The position numbers were made by a program, and so were the translations under genes. 64,000 bases of DNA from Prochlorococcus sp. AG-355-K03 (GTDB taxonomy: Bacteria > Cyanobacteriota > Cyanobacteriia > PCC-6307 > Cyanobiaceae), in assembly GCA_003278685.1 (NCBI GenBank), contig QCDS01000001.1, forward strand, positions 270,460-334,459. The letters run 5' to 3'. Position 1 is the first letter of the stretch; each line of letters opens with the position of its first letter. The notes under the pieces were generated by a model that did not search any database, was not told the origin of the DNA, and worked only from the letters and a program-made list of their open reading frames with translations. This document shows positions 24,192 through 34,195 of this stretch, one piece after another.

Positions 24192-25382
24192 TTGTTTTTA
24201 AACAAAGTGATACTTAAATTTAAAAATAACTATAGAAAATCTTGCCTGATAAGTATTTTATTTATTTGTATTTTTCAGAGTGAAAGTGTTTTTGCATCCA
24301 GAGAACCAATCATTAGAGTTTTGATATCAAAAAATAACAATTTAAGGATCAGATCAGATAGATCAATTCCTTTAACAATAGAGGGTAAATTTTTTTCACG
24401 CAAAAGAATAAAAGGTTTAACTTTGAAAAATGATAAAAATAGAAAAATTTTATATTTTGATAAGAATAAACAAAAAAAATATGACTTAAAAATTAATCAA
24501 ATATTTCAAGTGAGTTCTTCCGATAGAAGAGGTATTTGGGTAGGTCAGAAGAGATTTGCTGGTAAGCTTAATCTCTTTGTACTCGACTCCGAAATATTGG
24601 TAGTAAATGTTTTAGGAATAGAAAAATACCTTAATAGCGTTGTGGGTTCAGAAATGCCAACAAAATGGCCTATTGAAGCATTAAAGGCACAAGCAATTGC
24701 CTCAAGAACTTATGCTTTAAAGCAAAAGGGAAATAATTTATTTGATATAGATTCAACCCAGAAAAATCAAGTCTATAATGGCTTAGAATCAAGAACTTAT
24801 AAAACCATCAGAGCCGTTAAAAGCACAAGATCTTTGGTTTTAACGTATAAAAATAAATTAATTAATGCTTTGTTTCATAGCAGCTCAGGTGGAATGACAG
24901 AAAATAGTCAAGATGTGTGGAAAAATAAATATCCATATTTATCAAGTGTGAAAGATTTTGATAAAAATAATCCAAAATTTAGATGGCAAAAAAAAATTAC
25001 GAGTAATGAATTAATAAATTTATTTCCAAAGATTGGAGGTTTAAAAAATATAGAGATTCTAGATATTACTAGTACAGGGAGGGTAAAAAATTTAGAACTT
25101 ATTGGGGCTTATGGTTCTGATCAAATATCTGGGGTAGATTTTAGAAAAAGATTAGGCCTGAAAAGTAATTTTATCAGATTTAAATTTTTTGAGGAAGAAT
25201 TAAACAACAATACTCCTCAAAAGAAAGGGTTGATAGTTTTTGGACAAGGATCAGGTCATGGAGTCGGAATGAGTCAGTGGGGGGCTAAATATCTGGCGTC
25301 TAGAGGCCAAAAAGCTGAAAGAATATTAAAGCATTTTTATAAAGGTGTGCAGGTTAAACCTTTTAGAAAAGATTACCTATAG
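24192..25382 (+). CDS. SpoIID/LytB-domain secreted protein (396 aa)
   Basis: TTG start; a signal peptide or anchor at residues 18-35 (CLISILFICIFQSESVFA). The SpoIID domain includes LNVLGIEKYLNSVVGSEMP, WPIEALKAQAIASRTYALK, NALFHSSSGGMTENSQDVW and near the end GQGSGHGVGMSQWGAKYLAS. In Bacillus SpoIID is a glycan-cleaving enzyme (lytic transglycosylase) acting on denuded peptidoglycan. Non-sporulating cyanobacteria carry relatives of unclear role, probably in cell-wall turnover. It diverges from rnz and converges on truB with 3 bases between the stops. Confidence 0.87.
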   Translation: MFLNKVILKFKNNYRKSCLISILFICIFQSESVFASREPIIRVLISKNNNLRIRSDRSIPLTIEGKFFSRKRIKGLTLKNDKNRKILYFDKNKQKKYDLKINQIFQVSSSDRRGIWVGQKRFAGKLNLFVLDSEILVVNVLGIEKYLNSVVGSEMPTKWPIEALKAQAIASRTYALKQKGNNLFDIDSTQKNQVYNGLESRTYKTIRAVKSTRSLVLTYKNKLINALFHSSSGGMTENSQDVWKNKYPYLSSVKDFDKNNPKFRWQKKITSNELINLFPKIGGLKNIEILDITSTGRVKNLELIGAYGSDQISGVDFRKRLGLKSNFIRFKFFEEELNNNTPQKKGLIVFGQGSGHGVGMSQWGAKYLASRGQKAERILKHFYKGVQVKPFRKDYL

Positions 25383-25385
25383 AAG

Positions 25386-26303
25386 TTATTTAGCATTAAG
25401 GACTAATTTTGGATTTATATTAGTTTGCTCTTCATTTAAGAAACCTATCCCAAGTAGGATTTGTTTTTTATCTATTACTTTTATGGGTTTTTTGTAGTCA
25501 AAAGATTTGTTTTCCTGGAAGTATTTAATATCAACTCTAATTGCTCTACCTGTTTGCCAAAAATTGATTTGTTCTTCAGTACTTAAGACAAATGATGAAA
25601 TGTGATTAAGAGCAGAAATTGTAGGAATAATGAAATTTTTCGAGTTTTTTTTATCTTTTTTGATATCAGATATTTTTATCGAGTTTTGTTCATCAAAGCC
25701 ACAAGCTGAAATTCTTTTTAGCTGTAGAAGGCAACCTTCGGAATTAAGAACTTCTCCTAAATCTCTTGCAATTGCTCTTATGTATGTGCCAGCTGAACAT
25801 TTAACTTTTATTTCTATTATTCCGTTTATTTGGTCCCATTTCATTAAAGTAAGTTCGTCTATTTTTACTTCTCTTGGTGCTAATTCAAAAACTTCATTCC
25901 TGAAAGATTTTTTATAAGCCCTCTCACCATTGATGTGCACACTAGATACTTTCGGCGGAATTTGTTTAATAATTCCTCTAAATCTATTTAAGTATTGATC
26001 TAATTTTTCATCACTGATTTTAGGCCAACTTTTTTGATTAATTATTTCTCCGTGAATATCATCAGTGTTAGTTCTTATCCCTAATTTAATTTGTCCTATG
26101 TAAGTTTTACCCTGAGGTAGATATTGAATAAATCTTGTTGCACTGCCTATCGCGATTGGTAATATTCCTATAACTTCTGGGTCAAGAGTTCCTGTGTGAC
26201 CGACCTTTTTTGTATTTAGTAACTTCCTTATTTGTTTAACACAATCATGTGAAGTACATCCTTTATCTTTATTAATTACTAAGAATCCATCTTTAGTTTC
26301 CAT
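25386..26303 (-). CDS. truB: tRNA pseudouridine(55) synthase TruB (305 aa)
   Basis: Converts U55 to pseudouridine in the T loop of tRNAs. [17 protein letters not shown], then [20 protein letters not shown] with catalytic D41, and [10 protein letters not shown] follow. The middle RAYKSFR-type region ([10 protein letters not shown]) and [18 protein letters not shown] are standard. A C-terminal PUA-like extension (residues about 225-305) is divergent. The length is normal. ATG start. Confidence 0.94.
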   Translation of the reverse strand: METKDGFLVINKDKGCTSHDCVKQIRKLLNTKKVGHTGTLDPEVIGILPIAIGSATRFIQYLPQGKTYIGQIKLGIRTNTDDIHGEIINQKSWPKISDEKLDQYLNRFRGIIKQIPPKVSSVHINGERAYKKSFRNEVFELAPREVKIDELTLMKWDQINGIIEIKVKCSAGTYIRAIARDLGEVLNSEGCLLQLKRISACGFDEQNSIKISDIKKDKKNSKNFIIPTISALNHISSFVLSTEEQINFWQTGRAIRVDIKYFQENKSFDYKKPIKVIDKKQILLGIGFLNEEQTNINPKLVLNAK

Positions 26304-26379
26304 TTTTAATATTAAGAATACTTTGAGAAAGATTTATAACCATCCTATGATTTTGATATTGGAAATTTAGAAAAAGAAA

Positions 26380-27120
26380 TTGAAAAACAATAAATTTATT
26401 TTAAAAGAGTTTTTAGACAATGCTTTTAATTTGAAATCACATTTAATGGAATACTTATCTATAAGAGAATGTGATTTAGATAGATTCCTTGCAAATGCAA
26501 AGATGAATTTGGCAAATTCACATCCTGGAGACGCTTTGAATGATGTTTCGGATTTTTATACTGAAATAGTTGGAGATCGGCATGTAGCTGATTTAGCTGC
26601 TTGGCATCTCACGAGTAGGGAATACATCGCTGATACTTTAAAACTTCAGCAGAGATTTTCTGGAGATTTGGTTTTAGATTTTGGAGGAGGAATTGGAACG
26701 CATGCCTTAGCTAACGCTATGTCTTCAAAAGTTGAGCATGTTTTTTTTGTAGATATTAATGAGACAAATAGAAATTTTGTTGAATACAGGGCAAAGAAAT
26801 TAGGAGTCGCAAAAAAACTTACTTTTTGCAAGACAATTCAAGATACACAAATATCTAAATTTGATACGATAATTTGCCTTGATGTTTTGGAACATCTTGC
26901 TGATCCAGCTTCACAAATTGAGATTTTCAATAAGTTTATGGATCTTAATTCTATTGCTTTATTTAATTGGTATTTTTTCAAAGGAGAAAAAAATGAATAT
27001 CCTTTTCATATCGACGACATTCAAATTGTTGAAAAATTTTTTGAGACTCTTCAATCAAATTTTTTAGAAGTATTTCATCCTATTCTTATAACTACAAGAG
27101 CTTATAAGAAAATTAGATAA
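26380..27120 (+). CDS. SAM-dependent methyltransferase (246 aa)
   Basis: TTG start. A class I fold with [18 protein letters not shown] as the SAM-binding glycine loop (about residues 88-105), [20 protein letters not shown] as strand 2 with its acidic end, and [15 protein letters not shown] as motif IV/post-I. The N-terminal 80 residues are helical and unique. It resembles methyltransferases acting on small molecules or sugars; the substrate is unknown. The 8-base end overlap with rpmA is tail to tail. Confidence 0.8.
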   Translation: MKNNKFILKEFLDNAFNLKSHLMEYLSIRECDLDRFLANAKMNLANSHPGDALNDVSDFYTEIVGDRHVADLAAWHLTSREYIADTLKLQQRFSGDLVLDFGGGIGTHALANAMSSKVEHVFFVDINETNRNFVEYRAKKLGVAKKLTFCKTIQDTQISKFDTIICLDVLEHLADPASQIEIFNKFMDLNSIALFNWYFFKGEKNEYPFHIDDIQIVEKFFETLQSNFLEVFHPILITTRAYKKIR

Positions 27121-27373
27121 CTATATTAACTCTTTTTCTATTTCTTAAATTTCTTTTAATGCTTTCGAAACTTACGGTTCCTTCTTTGAGTGCAAAAAGG
27201 GTGTCATCTTTACCTTTTCCGACATTGATACCCGGTAAAAAGGATGTACCTCTTTGGCGAATTAAAATTGATCCAGCAGTTACTTTTTCTCCGCCATAAG
27301 CTTTTACACCTAATCTTTTGGAATTTGAATCTCTTCCGTTTCTAGTAGAACCTGTTCCTTTTTTATGTGCCAT
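27113..27373 (-). CDS. rpmA: 50S ribosomal protein L27 (86 aa)
   Basis: [20 protein letters not shown] at the start is the diagnostic L27 N-terminus, which reaches the peptidyl transferase centre. [20 protein letters not shown] and [20 protein letters not shown] follow. The normal length is 85-90 residues. It is 9 bases downstream of rplU, the usual L21-L27 operon. Confidence 0.97.
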   Translation of the reverse strand: MAHKKGTGSTRNGRDSNSKRLGVKAYGGEKVTAGSILIRQRGTSFLPGINVGKGKDDTLFALKEGTVSFESIKRNLRNRKRVNIVI

Positions 27374-27382
27374 TAGAATTGT

Positions 27383-27823
27383 TTAATTTGTAGATTTTTC
27401 GGATTTTGGTTTAGTTTCCTTTTTGACAGTTTCCTTTTTAGAAGAAGACTTAGGAGCATTATTGCCTATTGTAATAGATTTTACCATAACTCTTGTAAGT
27501 TCTTGTCTGTGTCCCATCTTCCTTCTTGTCTTTTTTTTGGGACGCATCTTGTAAACAAGAATCTTCTTATCTCTTTTATGAGAGACCACTTCTAATTCAA
27601 TTTTTGCGTCTTTAACGTATGGTTTACCAACACTTATTGAGTCCTTATCCTTCAAAAGTAAAACTTTTTCAAGTGTTATCTTGTCTTTCTCTTTTGCATT
27701 TAACTTGTCTATGTCGTAGTATCTATCAACTTCGAACCAAAATTGTTGACCTGAAGTTTCTGCTATTGCATACAATTCATTACTTTCAGAAGAATTGTTT
27801 GAGGAGTTTTTAGAATTTGTCAT
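27383..27823 (-). CDS. rplU: 50S ribosomal protein L21 (146 aa)
   Basis: The L21 core spans about residues 14-120: YAIAETSGQQFWFEVDRYYD, KDSISVGKPYVKDAKIELEV and YKMRPKKKTRRKMGHRQELT, the rRNA-binding block. There is an N-terminal Ser/Asn-rich extension and a C-terminal Lys/Glu/Ser-rich tail (SSKKETVKKETKPKSEKSTN) beyond the standard protein of about 103 residues. A hairpin at 27841-27869 lies in the 5' leader. It diverges from kaiB. Confidence 0.96.
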   Translation of the reverse strand: MTNSKNSSNNSSESNELYAIAETSGQQFWFEVDRYYDIDKLNAKEKDKITLEKVLLLKDKDSISVGKPYVKDAKIELEVVSHKRDKKILVYKMRPKKKTRRKMGHRQELTRVMVKSITIGNNAPKSSSKKETVKKETKPKSEKSTN

Positions 27824-27840
27824 ATCTTAAAGACGCTACT

Positions 27841-27869
27841 AGGCTCAAATTAATAATTTGATTAAGCCT
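27841..27869 (-). promoter_or_regulatory. Leader hairpin upstream of rplU
   Basis: AGGCT pairs with AGCCT and the inner CAAAT with ATTTG, with a small internal bulge and TAATA loop. It lies 18-46 bases upstream of the rplU start on the minus strand, so it would be in the 5' leader if transcription starts further upstream. Ribosomal protein leaders often fold for autoregulation; here this is only a possibility. Confidence 0.35.
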
Positions 27870-27966
27870 AATAAGCAATCATAATAGTTTGTTTATTTTC
27901 TTATTATGTAGTGTAATAAGTCAAGGGTTGTTTTAAATCTTTTATATCAATTCAGGAACTATAACG

Positions 27967-28284
27967 ATGGCAGCAAGGAAAACATATATTTTAAAACTGT
28001 ATGTTGCTGGCAATACTCCTAATTCGATGAGAGCTTTAAATACCTTAAGAGAAATTTTAGATAATGAATTCAAAGGAGTTTATGCTTTGAAAGTTATCGA
28101 TGTACTTAAGCAACCACAACTTGCAGAAGAAGATAAAATTTTAGCAACTCCAACTTTAGCTAAAATTTTACCGCCACCAGTTAGAAAAATAATAGGTGAT
28201 CTATCAGACAGAGAGAAAGTTTTAATTGGTTTAGATCTACTTTTTGATGAATTAAGTGAAACTGAATATAGTGGAGATAAATAA
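27967..28284 (+). CDS. kaiB: Circadian clock protein KaiB (105 aa)
   Basis: A thioredoxin-like fold-switching protein that binds the KaiC CI ring at night. [40 protein letters not shown] and [20 protein letters not shown] match the family closely. The normal length is 100-105 residues. The 143-base gap before it, where kaiA stands in other cyanobacteria, has no KaiA frame. kaiC follows at 28358 on the same strand. Confidence 0.97.
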   Translation: MAARKTYILKLYVAGNTPNSMRALNTLREILDNEFKGVYALKVIDVLKQPQLAEEDKILATPTLAKILPPPVRKIIGDLSDREKVLIGLDLLFDELSETEYSGDK

Positions 28285-28357
28285 TATATATATAAACCTT
28301 TTAAAATTAAAAATAAATTCAAAATTTATTTCATCTTTTTTTAATTAGCACAAAACT

Positions 28358-29887
28358 ATGAATGATAAGAAATTTAGCAAATCAGATAAAATGCAAGTAC
28401 AAAAATTACCAACTGGAATAGAAGGCTTTGATGATGTTTGTAGGGGTGGTTTGCCTGTATCTCGAAGTACACTCGTTAGTGGTACCTCAGGAACTGGTAA
28501 AACTGTTTTTTCTCTGCAATATTTACACCATGGAATTTGTAATTTTGATGAGCCTGGAATCTTTGTAACATTTGAGGAATCACCTTTGGATATTATTAGA
28601 AATGCCGCAAGTTTTGGTTGGGATTTACAAGAATTAATTGATCAAAATAAACTTTTTATTTTGGATGCATCTCCTGATCCTGACGGTCAGGATGTAGCTG
28701 GTAACTTTGACTTATCCGGTCTTATTGAGAGAATTAGTTATGCAATTAGAAAATATAAAGCTAAAAGAGTCGCAATAGATTCAATGACTGCTGTATTTCA
28801 ACAGTATGATGCTATTTACATAGTAAGAAGAGAAATATTTAGATTGATAGCAAGATTAAAAGAAATAGGTGTGACGACAGTTATGACTACAGAAAGGGTG
28901 GATGATTACGGACCAATTGCCAGATATGGTGTAGAAGAATTTGTATCTGATAATGTTGTCTTATTAAGAAATGTTCTTGAGTCAGAGAAGAGAAGAAGAA
29001 CTCTAGAAGTTCTGAAGTTAAGAGGTACTGTACACATGAAAGGTGAATATCCATTCACTATGGGAATGGATGGAATAAGTGTGTTTGCCCTAGGAGCAAT
29101 GAGATTAACGCAGAGATCCTCAAATATCAGGATTAGCTCAGGTGTTAAAGATCTTGATGATATGTGTGGTGGAGGATATTTTCAAGATTCCATAATTCTC
29201 GCTACTGGAGCAACTGGTACAGGTAAAACAATGCTTGTATCAAAATTTGTTGAAGATGCTTATAACAATAATGAAAGAGCAATACTTTTTGCATATGAAG
29301 AATCTAGGGCTCAATTGCTTAGGAATGCGACTAGCTGGGGAATAGATTTTGAAAAAATGGAAAGTGATGGATTATTAAAAATTATTTGTGCATATCCTGA
29401 ATCAACTGGTTTAGAGGATCACTTACAAATTATAAAAACGCAAATTAATCAATTTAAACCAAAAAGAATGGCAATTGATTCTCTTTCTGCTTTGGCCAGA
29501 GGTGTAAGTTTGAACGCATTTAGACAGTTTGTAATTGCTGTAACCGGCTATACAAAACAAGAAGAAATAGCAGGGTTTTTTACTAATACTGCAGAAGAAT
29601 TTATGGGAAGTCATTCTATAACTGATTCTCATATCTCAACAATTACAGATACTATATTGTTGCTTCAATATGTAGAAATAAAAGGTGAGATGGCACGTGC
29701 CTTAAATGTTTTTAAAATGCGGGGATCATGGCATGATAAACGAATAAGAGAGTTTATCATTACAAATAGTGGTCCAGAAATAAGGGATTCTTTTTCTAAT
29801 TTTGAACAAATATTTAGTGGTGCTCCTCACAGAGTTGTGCCGGATCAAAATGTTCAAAATGTTTTTAAAGGAATAGATAATAATTAG
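28358..29887 (+). CDS. kaiC: Circadian clock ATPase/kinase KaiC (509 aa)
   Basis: Two RecA-like halves. CI: Walker A GTSGTGKT (residues 42-49) and the Glu pair at E73-E74. CII: Walker A GATGTGKT (284-291) and E314-E315. The phosphorylation site is in TDSHISTITDT, with S427 and T428 matching S431 and T432 of Synechococcus elongatus. At 509 residues the protein is about 10 shorter than the elongatus KaiC (519). The missing part is the C-terminal tail, where KaiA binds, consistent with the lack of kaiA. Its stop overlaps that of nblS by 4 bases, tail to tail. Confidence 0.97.
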   Translation: MNDKKFSKSDKMQVQKLPTGIEGFDDVCRGGLPVSRSTLVSGTSGTGKTVFSLQYLHHGICNFDEPGIFVTFEESPLDIIRNAASFGWDLQELIDQNKLFILDASPDPDGQDVAGNFDLSGLIERISYAIRKYKAKRVAIDSMTAVFQQYDAIYIVRREIFRLIARLKEIGVTTVMTTERVDDYGPIARYGVEEFVSDNVVLLRNVLESEKRRRTLEVLKLRGTVHMKGEYPFTMGMDGISVFALGAMRLTQRSSNIRISSGVKDLDDMCGGGYFQDSIILATGATGTGKTMLVSKFVEDAYNNNERAILFAYEESRAQLLRNATSWGIDFEKMESDGLLKIICAYPESTGLEDHLQIIKTQINQFKPKRMAIDSLSALARGVSLNAFRQFVIAVTGYTKQEEIAGFFTNTAEEFMGSHSITDSHISTITDTILLLQYVEIKGEMARALNVFKMRGSWHDKRIREFIITNSGPEIRDSFSNFEQIFSGAPHRVVPDQNVQNVFKGIDNN

Positions 29888-31950
29888 ATAATTTCTTTAA
29901 CTTCAGAACCTGGAAAAGAATCTGAATTATTAATAGCTTTTGTCAATAATTCATCTTTATCAGATTGTGCCAAGGCTAAATCAAACCAAAACGTTGTTCC
30001 TACTCCTAATTCACTAGCCATACGAATTTCCCCACCGTGTTTTTCAATAATCCCCCGCACTATAGATAAACCTAAACCGGTACCTTGCTCAGTATGGACT
30101 GAATTCTCTACTCTATAAAAACGATCAAATATCTTTTCTTGATCAGACTGAGAAATACCTGAGCCAGTATCAGCAATCTCAATTCTTACTTTTGGGAGTG
30201 GTGAAACTAATTCACATTGAGGGGCTGCATCATTTTTAATACTTGGAGGGAAAGCAGGACAAGAATCTGGCCAAGTATAAGCTCTTATAATTATGGAGCT
30301 ATTTTTTGGACTAAATTTCAATCCATTACCTAGTAAATTGTCAAAAACCTGTAAAAGTAAATCAAAATTCCCAAGAATTGGAGGAATAGTTTCCTCTATA
30401 TCATGAGCTAATGAAACATTTTTTTCTGAAGCATTGAGTCTATAATTTCTAAGAGTCTGCTCTATTGCTGGTTTTATGTCCATTTGCTCTAGCTGAACAA
30501 TTTTCCCTGACTCCAATCTAGATAAATCTAATACGTCATTTACAAGTCTTGTTAACCTATCAGTCTCTGAGTTTGCAATCCCCAAAAATTCTATTTGTTC
30601 TTCATCAGAAAGCTGTTCTTTTAAATCATGTAAGGTCTCTACATAACTTTTGATATTAAAAAGTGGTGTCCTTAATTCATGCGATACATTACTTATGAAT
30701 CTATTTTGTGCCGCGTTAAGTTCAACTTCTCTTGTTAAATCTTGGATTGTTACAGCAATTCCTTTTAATTCAACTTTATTTGTATCTAAGACTGATTGCA
30801 AGACAATTCTTAGGGTTCTTGCTGGTTCTCCTAAACTGAATCTTAAATCGTCCTTCTCTTTTTTCCTGTTTAAAATAGATTCTATATTCGTATGTAAGTC
30901 ATTGGATAAAATTTCGGGGATTTCATTTAAAAAATGTTTACCTTCTAGAAATCTTCCTTCCCAACGAAATAATCTCTTTGCTGTTGGATTAGTAAGTACA
31001 ATTTTGCCTTTTGAGTCCAATAATATTGCACCATCCGCCATTGTAGCTATTAATGATTGCTGCTTAATTTGTGCCGCTTTTAGTTCTTCAATATTAGCTT
31101 CGTCATAATTTTCTAACTGTGTTGCCATTCGGTTAAATCCATTTAAGAGTTCTCCTAGATCACCTGTCATGGGTAAAGAAATTCTGGACTTAAAATTTCC
31201 TTTTGAAATTTCTCTAACACCTCTTACTAACTCTCTAACTGGTCTTGTAATTGTAAGGGCATTAAATACAGCTCCAAGAATTACTAAAACCCAAATAGAG
31301 ATAAAAACTGCAATGGTTACTTCTCTGGTTAAAGCAGCACTGGCTAGTGCTTTTTTATTAGGGGTGACTCCCAAAGCTAAAGTTCCAAGATATTTTCCTT
31401 TCCACAACATTGGGACAAATACATCTGTTACTTGACCTTGTGGTGTCGCATGCTGCCTAACTAAAGGGAATTGTGGTCTCTTTTTCAATTCTGAAGGTAG
31501 TTTTAATTTTCGAGTAAGCTGAAACTGGCTGTCTGAGCTTGTTGGTGTTGCACTGATTGGTATCCCAAGTTGAACAATATCTTCAGCATCAGTAAAGAAT
31601 ATATAACGAAGGTTTCGACTTGATCTCCAGAACTTTTCAGCTACGTTTGAAATTTCTTTTTTTTGGTTATTAGCGACTAATTCTGTAACATTCCCAGATA
31701 ACAATAAGCCAAGATCTCGAGCATATCTAGTATCATTCATTCCTGCATCTCTTTGAATGCTATTTAATGCAAAAAAAGTTATTCCTGTCATTAGGAGACT
31801 TACGACAAGAGTTGCTATGGCTAACAACTTTGTTCTTAAACTGAAACCACTCCACCAAGCGAGAACTCCATTAATCCAATAGTTATTATTAATATCTTCA
31901 TTATCAGTAATGTTATATTTTCTACTTTCTCGATTATTGGTATCCACCAT
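29884..31950 (-). CDS. nblS: Sensor histidine kinase NblS/Hik33 type (688 aa)
   Basis: Domains in order: TM1 (about 41-62), extracytoplasmic sensor loop, TM2 (about 211-232), HAMP (about 233-285), PAS (about 295-385), HisKA with SNVSHELRTPLFNIKSY (H424) and HATPase with NLLGNGLKFSPKN, DTGSGIS, GTGLGLSIV. This domain order and size match NblS/DspA/Hik33, the conserved cyanobacterial kinase for high light and nutrient stress, which signals to RpaB-type regulators and controls hli genes. One hli gene is at 53407. purD lies 4 bases upstream on the same strand. Confidence 0.92.
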   Translation of the reverse strand: MVDTNNRESRKYNITDNEDINNNYWINGVLAWWSGFSLRTKLLAIATLVVSLLMTGITFFALNSIQRDAGMNDTRYARDLGLLLSGNVTELVANNQKKEISNVAEKFWRSSRNLRYIFFTDAEDIVQLGIPISATPTSSDSQFQLTRKLKLPSELKKRPQFPLVRQHATPQGQVTDVFVPMLWKGKYLGTLALGVTPNKKALASAALTREVTIAVFISIWVLVILGAVFNALTITRPVRELVRGVREISKGNFKSRISLPMTGDLGELLNGFNRMATQLENYDEANIEELKAAQIKQQSLIATMADGAILLDSKGKIVLTNPTAKRLFRWEGRFLEGKHFLNEIPEILSNDLHTNIESILNRKKEKDDLRFSLGEPARTLRIVLQSVLDTNKVELKGIAVTIQDLTREVELNAAQNRFISNVSHELRTPLFNIKSYVETLHDLKEQLSDEEQIEFLGIANSETDRLTRLVNDVLDLSRLESGKIVQLEQMDIKPAIEQTLRNYRLNASEKNVSLAHDIEETIPPILGNFDLLLQVFDNLLGNGLKFSPKNSSIIIRAYTWPDSCPAFPPSIKNDAAPQCELVSPLPKVRIEIADTGSGISQSDQEKIFDRFYRVENSVHTEQGTGLGLSIVRGIIEKHGGEIRMASELGVGTTFWFDLALAQSDKDELLTKAINNSDSFPGSEVKEII

Positions 31951-31954
31951 AAGC

Positions 31955-33286
31955 TTAATTCTCCTTGGAAAAGTTTTTTCTCACTTGATGACCGATATCA
32001 TTTCTAAAATAAATACCCTCAAAATGAATTTCTTTTAAATTTTTGTATGCTTTTTCAAAAGCCATATCAAAGTCTTTATCTTGACAGACAATACTTAAGA
32101 CCCTTCCTCCAGCAGTTAATAATTTCCCACTTTCACTAAAAGAAGTACCTGAGTCAAAAATTTGACAATCATATGAGTCAATCTTACCTATTTTTATTTG
32201 ATATCCAGTTTTATATTCGTGAGGATAACCTTTGGAGGTCGCTATTACACAACCACTAACTTTGTGAGAAGCATTAATTTTTTCATCACCAGTTAAAGTT
32301 CCCATTGAGCATTTTTCTAAAAGGAATACAAAATTTTGATCCATCAAGGGCATAATTGTTTGACATTCTGGATCACCAAATCTGCAATTATATTCTATAA
32401 CCTTGGGCCCAGATTTTGTGATCATTAACCCAAAATAAATTACGCCTCTATAGTCAATATTTCTTTTATTTAGCCCATTTATTGTTGGTTCAATTATCTC
32501 TTTGATAATCCTATCAAGGGAATCTGCTGTTAATAATGGAGCAGGAGAATAAGCCCCCATACCTCCTGTATTTGGACCTTTATCCTTCTCTTTAAGTCGT
32601 TTGTGATCTTGGGCCGTTGGAAGTAATGTATATCTCTTTCCATCGCATAAAGCAAAAACTGAAACTTCTGGCCCTTGAATTTTTTCTTCAAGAACAACTA
32701 CCTTCCCAGAGTTGCCAAATCTACCATTAAAAATTGTCTCTGCTGCTTTAATGCATTCATCTTTTGAATTAGGAATAAAAACACCTTTTCCTGAAGCTAG
32801 ACCATCAGCTTTTACAACAAGCGGAATTGGTGATGAATTGATAATTTTTTTGGCTTCTTCTATAGAATTGACTTTCCAAAATTTTGCAGTTGGAATATTA
32901 TCGTCTTGCATAAATTCCTTCGCCCAAGATTTACTAAATTCTAGTTTTGCTCCATCTTTATTAGGACCAAATACTTTAAAATCTTTTTTGCGTAGAAAAT
33001 CAGCTAATCCATTCGCAAGAGGTATTTCTGGTCCGATAACAACTAAATCTATCTTCAAAAAATCAAGTTTTTCGACTAGTTCATTTTTATTATTTATATC
33101 AATTTTTATTCTTTCACATTTATTTATTCTTTCTGAACCGGCGTTACCCGGTATTAAATAAACTTTTTTCACTAATTCATTTTTTTGAATAGCCCAAGCC
33201 AAAGAGTTTTCTCTTCCTCCATTTCCTATTATTAATATATTTTCTAATCTAATAAAGTTCCTAGAACTAGGTGAATGAATTACCAT
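31955..33286 (-). CDS. purD: Phosphoribosylamine--glycine ligase PurD (443 aa)
   Basis: Second step of purine synthesis; ATP-grasp ligase. ILIIGNGGRENSLAWAIQKN is at the start of the fold after a 16-residue extension. GPEIPLANGLADFL, FSKSWAKEFMQDDNIPTAKF, PLVVKADGLASGKGVFI (ATP-grasp loop), QDHKRLKEKDKGPNTGGMGA and EYNCRFGDPECQ complete the active site. The length is normal. It sits 4 bases upstream of nblS and diverges from purC. Confidence 0.95.
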   Translation of the reverse strand: MVIHSPSSRNFIRLENILIIGNGGRENSLAWAIQKNELVKKVYLIPGNAGSERINKCERIKIDINNKNELVEKLDFLKIDLVVIGPEIPLANGLADFLRKKDFKVFGPNKDGAKLEFSKSWAKEFMQDDNIPTAKFWKVNSIEEAKKIINSSPIPLVVKADGLASGKGVFIPNSKDECIKAAETIFNGRFGNSGKVVVLEEKIQGPEVSVFALCDGKRYTLLPTAQDHKRLKEKDKGPNTGGMGAYSPAPLLTADSLDRIIKEIIEPTINGLNKRNIDYRGVIYFGLMITKSGPKVIEYNCRFGDPECQTIMPLMDQNFVFLLEKCSMGTLTGDEKINASHKVSGCVIATSKGYPHEYKTGYQIKIGKIDSYDCQIFDSGTSFSESGKLLTAGGRVLSIVCQDKDFDMAFEKAYKNLKEIHFEGIYFRNDIGHQVRKNFSKEN

Positions 33287-33421
33287 ATATTTGTTTTTTA
33301 AAGTTATGAGGTTTCGATGAATAATCAGTTAAAATGAAAATAAAATCATTTTGAAGCTGATCACTAATAATTATGTTAATTACAAAAACTGCTTTAGTAA
33401 TCAATATGAGGTCTTAAATTA

Positions 33422-34159
33422 ATGAATAATAAATATGAGTTAATTTATGAAGGCAAAGCAAAAAAAGTATTTACTCATGATGATGCAAATGAAGTGAAGA
33501 TTGAATTTAAAGATGATGCAACTGCTTTTAATGCCCTGAAAAAACAAAAATTTGAAGGGAAAGGCAAACTTAATTGCCTAATAAGTGCAAGAATTTTTGA
33601 GATTCTCATTAAGGAGAATATTCAAACTCATTTTATTGAACTTGAAAATGAAAATATAATGATTGCAAAAAAAATAAAAGTAATTCCATTAGAAATTGTT
33701 CTTAGAAATGTTGCTTATGGTTCTTTGTGCAAACAAACCACTATTAAACCTGGCACTTTCCTGTCAAAACCATTAATTGATATTTATCTTAAAAATGACG
33801 AACTTAATGATCCCCTTATTACAAAAGATAGAATTGAATTAATGAATATATTAAGCTCTCATGATTTAGAGTTGATAATAAATTTAACTCTAAAAATTAA
33901 TGAAATCTTAAAAAGTTTTTTTAAAAATATTCAACTTCAACTTGTGGATTTCAAGTTGGAATTTGGTTATGATTCTGAAGATAACATTCTCCTCGGGGAT
34001 GAAATAAGTCCTGATAATTGTAGATTGTGGGATCTAAATCAAAAAAATGATATAATAGTAAGCCTAGATAAAGATAGATTTAGAAATGATTTAGGTGGTC
34101 TAATTGAAGCCTATAGTGAAATTCACCGAAGAATAAACGATTTCCTCAAACCTAATTAA
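33422..34159 (+). CDS. purC: Phosphoribosylaminoimidazole-succinocarboxamide synthase PurC (245 aa)
   Basis: Purine pathway enzyme that joins aspartate to CAIR. ELIYEGKAKKVFTHDD is the typical start; EFKDDATAFNALKKQKFEGK, RNVAYGSLCKQTTIKPG and LGDEISPDNCRLWDL are conserved substrate-binding blocks. The length is standard for the short bacterial form. ATG start. It heads the plus-strand run purC-omp85-lpxC, with a 36-base gap to the next gene. Confidence 0.95.
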   Translation: MNNKYELIYEGKAKKVFTHDDANEVKIEFKDDATAFNALKKQKFEGKGKLNCLISARIFEILIKENIQTHFIELENENIMIAKKIKVIPLEIVLRNVAYGSLCKQTTIKPGTFLSKPLIDIYLKNDELNDPLITKDRIELMNILSSHDLELIINLTLKINEILKSFFKNIQLQLVDFKLEFGYDSEDNILLGDEISPDNCRLWDLNQKNDIIVSLDKDRFRNDLGGLIEAYSEIHRRINDFLKPN

Positions 34160-34195
34160 ATAAATAATGACTCATTTATCTTAATCACAAGTACT

